Assembly (NCBI GenBank): GCA_016165875.1
Contig: JABBOT010000023.1
Location: forward strand, 3,891,469-3,955,468
Reading direction: 5' to 3'
DNA from: Acanthopleura granulata
Taxonomy: Eukaryota; Mollusca; Polyplacophora; Chitonida; Chitonidae
DNA: 64,000 nucleotides
The translations under genes were made by a program, and so were the position numbers. Below are positions 27,401 through 37,100 of the stretch, piece after piece. The notes beneath the pieces were generated by a model. It had not been told where the DNA came from. It searched no databases and worked only from the letters and a program-made list of their open reading frames with translations. Every line of letters begins with the position of its first letter. The stretch's first letter is position 1.

Positions 27401-30400
27401 AGGTGCTACATAAAACAACCTGATTCTTAACTGATAAAATGTTACGAAATATTGATGAACAATCAAATAAACCTCAACAGAAAGCTGTTAACTTGATCAA
27501 TTTGCCAAGACTATTCCTTTACTACTGCAACTGTCCAAATACTGATGAAGGGACAAAGGAGTGACTGCAAACCCGGTTCTAAAACAATCACTTCACTTGG
27601 CCCATGTCATTAAGCTTCAAACAAAGATATTAATTTGACTGAAATTAGTCCAGCAGATCTGGACACATGGCATGGAACAAGCCACAGGTTGCTTTCTGCT
27701 ATTAGGCAAAAAACACTGACGCTCAACCCGGCAGACAAACCACCCAAAAGCCGACGAATTTTTATCATTCCTGTCAATTGAATTTGAATAAACTTGTTCC
27801 ATTGGTCCTGCAATAATAGCAGAGATAAGGTTACTGCCTCCTGTAGTCTGAAAATACATGTACCACCAAATGGATTACAAGCAAGATTCCCACATCAGAA
27901 TCATTATCAGGTATGAGTGAATGAGACAACTTTGGTGAAGATCAACCCATTAATTAATTTGCCCGATGTCAAAACCATTACAAAGATACTGGATGTAGGG
28001 AAAGGAACATTTACCACTGTTTACAAGTTCATCGTATCTCCTGTAGCATCAACGGAGGACAACTTGGTGTTCCCCATAGTCAGCTAACCTGATGGAAGAA
28101 TCATGTCTTACTAAAGATGATTGATTAATCCTAATTATTCAAAAAGAAACGTGTTTTTCTAGCGATTGTCAGAGATGTCAATTGCTGTAGTTATCTAGTG
28201 ATCTGCGAGAAAGAATGAAATTGACCTTGCCAACTCTCTTTTTTTATGTGGTGAGAGATGGAGAGCTACAGAGCGAAAGCTAATAAAAGTGAGCAGGTAA
28301 CTTAGATGTTTAAACAATGACACTTACTTAACCATTACAGAAAGAAAATTAAGGGCCTATTGTTCTTTAAAAATGCCTGTTTTCAAAAAGCCTATGCCTT
28401 GCGCACCCTTTTAAGGTATAACTTGTCACAGTTTCGATATATTTCTAATATTTCTGCTCTATGTGAGGTATCTCCCTCTCCACCTGAAACCCGCCATGTC
28501 ATGCCTGCAGTCATACTGCCCATTTTGGATTGGATTGGTGCAGCCACATGCCTGCAGCTCTCACCCCCTAGCTCCTTGTCCTGGATTGCTGCAATTCCAT
28601 ACTAGTATCTAGCCAAATGCATGCACATGTATACAGAAAGGTTATTGCAGTCCTCAAAACACTGAGTCATGCTCATAACTGAACTGTGCTGTTGGGCGCT
28701 TTGAGATCAAAATATGATTCTCATTTGTGTCATTTCTGCCTGACTCAATACAGTGTAACAAGTTTGATCTCCATTTTGTTCCTTATTTTATTTTTTAAAT
28801 TGGTCAGTCTGACAGTGCACTTTTAAATTGGTCAGTCTGACAGTGCACTTTTAAATTGGTCAGTCTGACAGTGCACTTTCACAAGGTGCCAGTAAAGTTA
28901 GGTATACATAACCACCAAGGAGAGAAAAATTACAAAAAAGTTTTAGACAAATTTTGTATTGAGTTTTCATGAAATAAGTATTTTTTTTGATACATCCGTG
29001 AGGAAAAAAAATTGAGTTTTCTGATTTTATCAAATTGGCTAAATCTAAAAAAAAATTGGCTGGAAAAATCCATGCCACCATGGCACAAGTACTGTAGGAG
29101 AGGTTGGCAGTCACCTTCTGAAAAGACACAATGGCTCTGGACTTTTGGCAGAGCACACTTTCGAAAGTAGCAGTAGGTCAGGCATGGGACAGTACGAAGG
29201 TAACTGTTGAAACGACATACATGTAAGCCATCAATGGTACCTTATCATCATAGCATTCTGGTGACACTGTAAACATCATGTTACTACAGAGAAACTTGTG
29301 AAAATCAGAACATCAATATACCAGAATCCTGTTAACAACTGACATTTCATGGGTTCCACTTTTTTATCCATTTAAAATACATGCAATCCAACCTCTACAT
29401 ACCAGAGCCTGTCAACTATAAACAGCAGTTGTGTTATAAGCCCCATTTTCTACAAACAGAGCTAATCTGACCACAGAAAACCTGACATTACACTTCATAT
29501 TATCTGTGCGTCTGCGCAGCTCATGTCCATGGGCCCATCCTGCTGTTGCTAATCCAGCCAACCATTAAAACCAAACACTAATTCCAAGCCTAAAGCTGCT
29601 GACCCATAATATGGCTGCTGACCCACAATATGACTGTTAATCAAAAAATGACACTGCAACAAACAACGCGTGCTATGACTATCAGCTACATCATATATAG
29701 ATATGATCCTAGAACACACTGTTCAATCCTTGATCGATTTTTTGACTGAATCCAATCTATTTGTTTGGAAAGTGCAGGTGCACATTTCATCTATACTTTT
29801 GTTTGAAAACCTTTGCAAATTTAAATAAAGCCATATTGGCTCTACATTTGCTTTCAAGTTGTAAGTAAGGATGATGTAATATGCGGCCTCCGATAAACTA
29901 GCCACCTGTCAAAACAGGCATATCTTACTGGTCCCATGCATGGTGGGGTTTTCAAAGGTTTCACAGTACTTGGTTACGAATGCATACAAGTTAAACTTGG
30001 CCCAACCCTCGTAACTGGTCTGGCCACATTGACATGAATGATTATCTGCAACCGTGTTAGTGCCCTTCATGTAAGCATTTAATCGAGAAATCTTGTTTAT
30101 CGTAATGGCAGGCAACAGACTTGGACAGGACAGAGCAACAGAAAAGCACTTTAATACCAACAAACAAATGCTAATTCTGGTAGTGGTAACGAAATAAACC
30201 CTATCGGCATTGGAGCTGTCTCGCGAGATTAACGCTGTCTGGAAAAGAAATGGTTGGGTGCTCTTGCAAACTAACGCAAAAAAACGCTAAAAAAACGTGA
30301 TTACCAGTTGTCCCTATACATTACACATCTGACAGACATGATTCCGCAACACCTTTTCAGTCAATATTTCTTTGCTTTTTTTCTGGACTTTGTTCACACA

Positions 30401-31079
30401 AAACGTAGGTGAAGAGAGTTTCCAGACGCCAGGATGGTTACAAGTCAACCGTAGGCCAAGAGCGATTGCTCTTTGGTCTTAAGTTAAGCCCCAAATGCCC
30501 TGCATCGGATTGTTGCTGTATAGTGACTACTGCAAATCTTGCCTTTTTAGCGTTATTTTGCATTAGTTTGCAACAGCACCCACCCATGTCTCGCCCAAAC
30601 AGTGTTAATCTGAAGAGACGGCTCCAGTTCGGCTTACTGGACTGTGACCAACATTTTCAACATTTAATGAATTATACACTATATTTTCATTTCGCGATCA
30701 CAGCAACTTGCTGATAAGAACAAGACAGTCACTTGTCCATTTTCTTAAACTGATGAATCTATCTGCCTTTCAATATTTCGGGTTAACGCCTTTATCAGAC
30801 TGTTGTTGAGTTGCAGCGTTGTGTACGAAACAAGCATAGCCATGCCTGAGATTGCATGCGCCGCATTGCAATGCACTCGCAAGCGTGTACATGGCGACAC
30901 ATGATCATAGCCATGACAATTCGTAGAACATAAAAAACATTCATTGATGGTTTTAACCTGTCGAGCTACTAAGGGATACATCTGTCAGCGAGTTAACAAA
31001 TTACCACAAAGACAGCTTTCGGCATTCCCGTCGCAGACTTCTCAGCACTTGCTGGCTTCGATGAATTTTCAGTCGCCAT
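24354..31079 (-). CDS. VBP1: Prefoldin subunit 3 / von Hippel-Lindau binding protein 1 (6 exons, 192 aa)
   Basis: Exons in transcript order: 31079-31005, 27099-26972, 26565-26499, 26066-25968, 25700-25562, 24424-24354; 579 nt with consistent phases. The protein is an alpha-type prefoldin subunit of the hexameric co-chaperone that passes nascent actin and tubulin to the CCT chaperonin. Family matches: IPEAVFVEDVD-like PKAVFVEDVDAFMKQ, KYKFMEYNL, ETRFLLSDQLYAKA, VCLWLGANVMLEY and the C-terminal NMARVYNWDVKRR. N- and C-terminal coiled coils flank the beta-hairpin region around WLGANVMLEY, as in prefoldin alpha subunits. Human VBP1 is 197 aa. It is transcribed divergently from CUL5 with 55 bp between the ATGs. 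Intron 1 (3.9 kb) carries a foldback element and other repeats. Confidence 0.96.
24425..25561 (-). other. VBP1 intron 5
   Basis: 1137 bp. Holds a short SINE tail ('aagcaccaatcaaataaata' near 24884). The donor is the weaker 'gtatcc', needed to give the conserved VNMARVYNW junction. Confidence 0.75.
25562..25700 (-). CDS. VBP1: VBP1 exon 5
   Basis: Encodes ANVMLEYNLDDAEKLLEKN and the following coiled coil up to TTTLEV. I placed the donor at 'gtca|gtatcc' rather than 'gaa|gtcagt' because only this keeps frame into NMARVYNW. Confidence 0.93.
25968..26066 (-). CDS. VBP1: VBP1 exon 4
   Basis: 33 codons, phase 0 at both ends: ETRFLLSDQLYAKARIPPTE and then KVCLWLG. This is the conserved prefoldin subunit 3 core. 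Donor 'gtaagtg'. Confidence 0.95.
26499..26565 (-). CDS. VBP1: VBP1 exon 3
   Basis: Encodes LKTQLPDIKTSLDIVKHLQ and then SKK, the end of the first coiled coil. Acceptor 'gtttttccag', donor 'gtaacg'. Confidence 0.94.
26664..26830. repeat. Dispersed repeat copy (paired with about 57410-57600)
   Basis: Shares the ordered words 'gagtgtgattt', 'cacacctaca/gacacctata', 'tcagta/tcatta..tttaggcgt' and 'tgtgatagc' with the stretch near 57436-57560. Boundaries are uncertain. Lies in VBP1 intron 2. Confidence 0.35.
26972..27099 (-). CDS. VBP1: VBP1 exon 2
   Basis: Encodes EDVDAFMKQSENNESAEAVL, then KRLDEQHSKYKFMEYNL and NTKKS: the conserved N-terminal coiled coil. Acceptor 'attcctttgcag', donor 'gtaaat'. 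Confidence 0.95.
28793..28876. repeat. 28-bp tandem repeat, 3 perfect copies
   Basis: The unit 'ttttaaattggtcagtctga' + 'cagtgcac' occurs three times without a mismatch, so the duplication is recent. Confidence 0.95.
29290..29605. repeat. Dispersed repeat, copy 1 (pairs with 46928-47200)
   Basis: Colinear similarity to 46928-47200: 'gaaacttgtgaaaa', 'cctgt[tc]aacaac', 'ttcatg.ggtccac', 'cttatccat.taaaa.aca', 'aatcc/ttcaacctc.acatacc', 'gctaatctgac', 'tctgcgca', 'catgtcca' and 'aaacactaat.ccaagc'. No coding content is evident. Confidence 0.75.
30211..30628. mobile_element. Foldback / MITE-like element with ~88-bp terminal inverted repeats
   Basis: The left arm (30211-30300) includes 'attaacgctgtctgg', 'ggttgggtgctcttgcaaac' and 'taacgc..aaaacgctaaaaa'. 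The right arm (30543-30628) is its imperfect reverse complement ('tttttagcgttattttgcat', 'tagtttgcaacagcaccca', 'aacagtgttaatctgaagag'). About 240 bp lie between the arms with no open frame. This is typical of a non-autonomous DNA transposon. Confidence 0.75.
31005..31079 (-). CDS. VBP1: VBP1 exon 1 (start)
   Basis: 25 codons from ATG (context 'catcATGGCG') to PKAVFV, then donor 'gtaattt'. The start codon is 55 bp from the CUL5 start on the other strand. Confidence 0.95.
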
Positions 31080-31134
31080 GATGAGGTTGCTGTGACTGAT
31101 TTCCCCTCCGACGTTAGAGAGTTCCACAAGGAAA
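31080..31134. promoter_or_regulatory. Divergent VBP1-CUL5 promoter / overlapping 5' UTR interval
   Basis: Only 55 bp separate the two initiator ATGs. This is too short for two independent promoters, so transcription of each gene must start inside this interval or within the other gene's first exon. No TATA box is visible. On the plus strand a tiny upstream frame (ATG at 31078, stop at 31093-31095) precedes the CUL5 start. Confidence 0.8.
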
Positions 31135-31155
31135 ATGGCTACTCTCTTGAAACAG
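31135..31155 (+). CDS. CUL5: CUL5 exon 1
   Basis: Seven codons, MATLLKQ, with Kozak context 'gaaaATGGCT' and donor 'cag|gtgagg'. Confidence 0.9.
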
Positions 31156-34100
31156 GTGAGGATAGACAACGCAATGCCCCGAGAAAGGGATCGTCAGTTC
31201 TTTGATCTCGTATTTTGGACAATTATTTAAGGGCCTGGGCCTAGTTAATGTGATGCGGGACATTTTTATTCGACAAAATAATCCACAGGCGCTTTTATTT
31301 CACTTGTGTAAGCCTTGTAGCCCGGAACTGGAAACAACTGTTTCGAACATTCTGATTACAACACTAGCTCAATATTCATTGAGTCACCACTTTTTTTTTA
31401 GAACCATGGTTTCCATTTTAATATATCTTGATGGTATCGAGGCCAATAGATTATCGATTTAAACCCTAGTTTCTTTCTGTGTGGTATCTCACCTTTTACA
31501 TTGTTATCTGACACTAGATGGCAGGCATTTTTTTCTTTTGACAACTGAACAGACCAACAAATTCTTCCCTGTCTTATGACACGTCTCAACTATTTACCAA
31601 AATGAGAAGAAGGAATTACAGCTATCCACTTCCTGATATATCTGTAATAAGTACAAGGATATTTTGCTTTAAGATCTAATACTGAAGATGACGTTATGTT
31701 AATGTAAATAGTACATACTAGTCCTCCTTTAAAATGGACCTAGATACAGTACAATATTGTAGCCCTCCTAGTCCTACTAATGGTTTTGCTGATACAGAGA
31801 GAGAGAGAGAGAGACTTATAGTGTAAGAGTTTATGTGAAATGGGGTGAGTCGGACCAGACCCTGCAAGATCTTAATTATCAGTTCTTGTTTCCAAATTTC
31901 CATGTAAAGGTTCTGTTTCCATCCGTTGTTTTTCAGCAAGGGCAGCCAGAATTTGAAGGCAAATGGCCTTCAATGAAGATAACAGTTCTGAAGCTTTTAC
32001 GACAAGAATGTGTGACGAGGTCCGAATGGCAAGATTTATTTTGGTAAAAAAACAGTTATAATTATCTTCTATGAACAGCGTGATATAAAATGTTGCATCA
32101 AAAGACATTGTGGTTATATAATAGTTGTGATAAGCATACTGTATCCAGATTGGAATGTGTTACAGGTTGAGTAAATTTGAAATTATCTAGTTAAAGCAAA
32201 CCTTGTGAATATCACAGAAAATTTTCCCAGGACTCAAACATTTTAACATGGAGTGAGGCTTCATAAGACTTAATCATTCATTCTCCAAGTTCTGGACACA
32301 TCCCTGTTTGCACAGGCTATCATGGTGTTTATATCAGTTTCTGTGAGTCTCCAATACATTCTTTGAGTCTGTAGAATACTCTGCAGAATATAAGCAAGGT
32401 GTACTTATATGACTTCAACACACAGTTATGTGTAGTTTATTCAGTTACTTGTAGTGTTATGAGCATGGTTGATTAAGTATTTGTTCATTAATGTACTGGC
32501 ATGATCAAGCATATAGATATTTCATTAAGTATGCTGGCTTTACCAGAAAGATATGAAAATATAAGGATAAATGTATTTTATAAATTCTTGGTACATGTCA
32601 TAACTGAAACATTTGTGAGTAAGCACCATTGAAAGATATTGTTTTACTTTGTACAGTAGCAAATTTCACATTGTTTAATGACTAAATTTAAAAATGTCCA
32701 TTGTGTTTTTCATGGTAGAAACTTCTGTTGTGTCACAGCAGTATTTTTCACTGTAAAAATAGTGTTAATATACAGTTACATGAAGATTTAAAACGTTACA
32801 GATTTAAATGTAGTGGTATAATTTATTAAGTGTAAATAGCCGTAAAATGCTTCATTAGGGCCTTGATTCGACAAAATATCCCATGAGAGTGGGATTTTAA
32901 AACCTGTTAAATGTATATTGAACAAGCCATTTTTGTTACATAACCCCTGACAGTGTGCTTACATGTATATGAAAATGTCACCAGAGTTACATCCTGGTGT
33001 GGCATTACATTATGTATGTCATCTTCAAGTGATTTTGAAAGGTTAAAGTCCTGTATTTAACAGACTGTTGTAGCATTGCAATACATGTAGATATTTTATG
33101 CTCACAGAAGTTAGCAAAGTCAACAGCAAGCGTTATGATAGTATGTTTCTGACCTCTTTTGCCTATACCCAGGTTAAAGGCTTTACTTTTACCGGGTTAC
33201 TCATAACTTTTGAAACTCGAAATTATGATCTTTATGTTGACATTTAAGTAAATAGTGAAAAGGGTGACTTGCACTTTTCACTGTGAACAGTGTGAGCATA
33301 TTGTAGGTATTTACATCTCTGTGGTAAAGTGGAATGCAAACAGCAGTGCATAGCCCTGTGCAGATAACAGACATTTTCAGCACCCTTCAGGGCCCTTAGT
33401 GGCTCAGGACTAGAGGTGGCAGCGTCGATTGGCTGTGACTGTTAGACCCCGTCCTCACGAGCTTGCCTGTTTCGTTCCAGCTATAGCTGGTTCAGCTGCA
33501 GCTTTAAGTCAGAATTTAGTGGTGGGAAATCTGGTTTCATCAAGTCTTAAACCTAACTGTTATAACAGTTTTCACGATCTGTGTGTTTAAGGGCAGTACA
33601 CTCAGTTTGTCTATGGGATGACAAAGGCCCTCAGAAGGTTTACCAAGCTCTACAAGATGACATCCTGGACTTTATCAAACAAGCACAAGCTGTAAGTACA
33701 AACTTAGTGTTAAAGCTATGAAGAAAAATCGCAGTGTGGTAGGAGGTCTCTGTGGGAAGGTCTGCCAGCAACCTGCAGATGGTTGTGGGTTTTCCCTGGG
33801 CCCTGCCTGATTGCCTCCCACCATAATGCTGGCTGCTGTTGTATAAGTGAAGTATTCTTGAGTACAGTGTTAAATACCAATGAAATAAAGAAATAAATAA
33901 ACACAATGTGGTAGTAAAGTTCTTGTGTACAGTATAAAAGGCTTTAAATTTGGACTGAAAGAAGTTTAATGAAAGACATTCTTATGTGTTTGAAGAATTA
34001 GAATTTGGCTGCTTTACTTGTTTCTGAGTATCTTGAGGAAAGTATGTAAAGGTAACCAGTTTGGGCGCCCATGAAAATTACTCACATCAAATAAGTCAGA

Positions 34101-37100
34101 ATCCGGTAATTTGGGCAAAAGGTGAATTTATGCTGGCTAATATCTCAATTTAACAAAAATAATACCCTTATTTTTCAACCTTTTCAACCACCGCTGGATG
34201 CAATGTTTGAATATTTTCTTGGAGATCTGTAGGGTGTGGAGAAATAATTCTCATAGTTTTATGAAGCTTATACCTGCGGTGACAAACAAATCATGTTTAG
34301 CTACATTTTTACTATAACTGTATGTGTATAGTACTCTTTAAAAACTGCATTATTGATTGAAAAGGTTGAAGATTTACAGTAAGATACACCATAGGAGTAT
34401 CGCCACAATATGGCTGAGATATTGCTGATGTGGCGCTAAGCCATAATCATTCATTCACCAAAGGAGTACCTTTTGTAAGAAGCTAAAATTTTGATGCACT
34501 CCCGTAATTAGAAATAATCCTACCATGATGTTGACCACTGGCGTATAAGGGAAATATTCTTGAGTACAGCGTTAAACTCCAATCAAATAAATAAGTAATG
34601 AGAAATAATGTTGGTTGAATGGATGAGCTCCAAAAATATGTGCTTATATCCACAAATAAGCCTTGAATTTGTCATTAGTTTTATTGCTCCCATTAACTTC
34701 TGCCATGTTGCAGTTGGTTAGCGCGCTAGTGCAGCGTAATGACCCAGAAGCGTCCCACCAGTGCAGTCACTGTGAGTTCAAGTCCAGCTCGTGATGGCTT
34801 CCTCTCTGGCAGTACGTGGAAAGGTCTGCCAGCAACCTGCGGATGGTCGTGGGCTTCCCCTGGGGCTCAGGATAAAACACTAATGAAATAAATAAATAAG
34901 TTCTTGCCATATTGCAATTTTTAATTCATTAAAAATACTTTCTTTCAGAGAGTTCTTCAGCATCAAGAAGATTCTGCCTTGTTGAAAGCCTACATTGCAG
35001 AATGGAGCAAGTTTTTCACCCAGTGCGACTATTTACCCAAACCATTTGGCCAGTTAGAGACGTCGCTGACTGGGAAGGCTCACAGCAGTATGCAGAAGAA
35101 GTCTCAAGGAGAAGACAGTATTGTCAGAAAGGTCAGTTGTTGAGCCCCAGCGAATTGTATGTCTCAAGTTTTCCCACAGTACAGCTTGCTTAGGTTACAG
35201 CTCTGGTAGTGTATATTGTAAATAAAATATATTTGGTTAAGGCATAAACGTTGATAATTAAAGAAATTACACACTCATTATTGTATAGAATTGTGCTTTC
35301 AGGTGTACATGTACCTTTCTGGAACAATTGGTTTATGTTAGGAACTAGGGGGCTTCTATGGCTGAGGGGGGTTAGCGCACCAGTGTGGCACAATGACCCA
35401 GTTGCCTCTTACCTATTCGATCGCTGTGAGTTCAAGACCAGCTCATGCTGTCTTCCTCTCAGGCTGTACTGGGAAGGGCCGCAACCTGAGCTGTGCCCGG
35501 CTTCCTGCCACCATACTGCTGGCCACTGCTCATATACATGAAATATTCTTGAGTACGGCACAAAACACCAATCAAATAAATAAATAAAGGTTGGGAAGTG
35601 TTTTGTATGGTGTATGTTTATTTTTAGGCAGATTTATGCCGTTGCATAATTGTATATTTTCTTTGCCTTATTCAGCTAATGCTTGACAGCTGGAACCAGA
35701 GTATATTTTCCAACATTAAACAGAGGTTACAAGACAGTGCAATGAAACTGGCCCATGCAGAGAGGAATGGGGAAGCCTTTGATGCACAGCTTGTCATAGG
35801 TGTTAGGGAATCTTATGGTAAATCACACATCCTATGTCTGTAGGACCTATATAATTGATTTTGTCCAGGCAGTACCCAGCCTAAGCTGAATTTTAAGTAT
35901 GACACAGTCATTCAAGCATGACCGAGAGACTGTAAGATTTAACCTGGGAAATCCTATCAGTTTTGATGAACTAACATTTTAGAAACAAGTATTTGAAAAG
36001 GTAGGTGAAAACCCTTTAAAGAAGTCAAGAATTAAGCAGATAATTTGCTCTATAATGTGAAATAGAAATATAAAGGGAGATAAGTCTGTCTGTGGTTTAT
36101 GTAGCAGTCTTGAGCTGAGTTGTCCAGTCATCATTTGCGTTTCAAATATATTCATAATTAAGAGACAGTTTTGTGTGAAAAAGCCAACGGTTATTAACAT
36201 GTAATGTTGGTTATTTTTTCTTTGCAGTAAATCTTAGTTCAGATATAGATGACAAACTCAAAATCTACCGAGAAAATTTTGAACACGCCTACTTGATAGC
36301 CACAGAGAATTTTTACAAGACAAAAGCACCGTTGTACCTAGCTCATAATGGTGTTCAGAATTACATGCGATATGCAGATGCCAAACTAAAGGAAGAGGAG
36401 ATTAGAGCCATGCGATACCTTGAGACAGGATACGGATGCAACTCAGTGGCAGCTGTGAGTAAATACTGCTCCTGTGGTGGTAAATGACAATCATCTTCTC
36501 TATTTACTTGTAAGGTTTTAAATAACACCTTTCCCATGACAGTAATATTCCCAATATGTAAAGTACCAAAATCGGACAAGCATGACATTCTTCTCTTCAT
36601 TGAATATAAAAAATAAAAATATTTATTTCACATCGCAAGCTTGGGAAGTTAACACATTTGATCTCTTTAATTACCGTTAAGTCAGCAAAACTTTACCTCT
36701 ACAACCTTCATGTTTCAAAGTTAAGCCCCAAAATTACTGTACTGGGTAAGCCCAAACTTACATATGAATTCCCCACAAGACAGATGGAAATTGGGTAATA
36801 GTCACATTCAAAACTATGGTGTATAAAATACTCCTGAAACTGTTTTTTGGGAAGCCCCAAATTTAGGAAAGCAAACAAAGTTATCTTAACCCTTCTTTCA
36901 AAATGCATTGCCTTTTGAAGTGGAGGGAGGGGGAAGGGGTAAAAAACTGTGGCTACATTATTGTAGCCTTCTTTAGATTTAAGATTTCTGAACTGTAATC
37001 ATGTCTTTCTTGTTTGTTTGACAGTTAACGGAGTGTTGTGTTAACGTCCTGGTGACAGCTTTCAAAGAGACAATCTTACACGAGTGTGCCACTATGATAA

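Larger units (their letters stand above)
27100..31004 (-). other. VBP1 intron 1 (3.9 kb)
   Basis: Carries a 28-bp triple tandem repeat (28793-28876), one copy of a dispersed repeat (29290-29605) and a foldback element (30211-30628). No other exon is supported. Confidence 0.75.
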
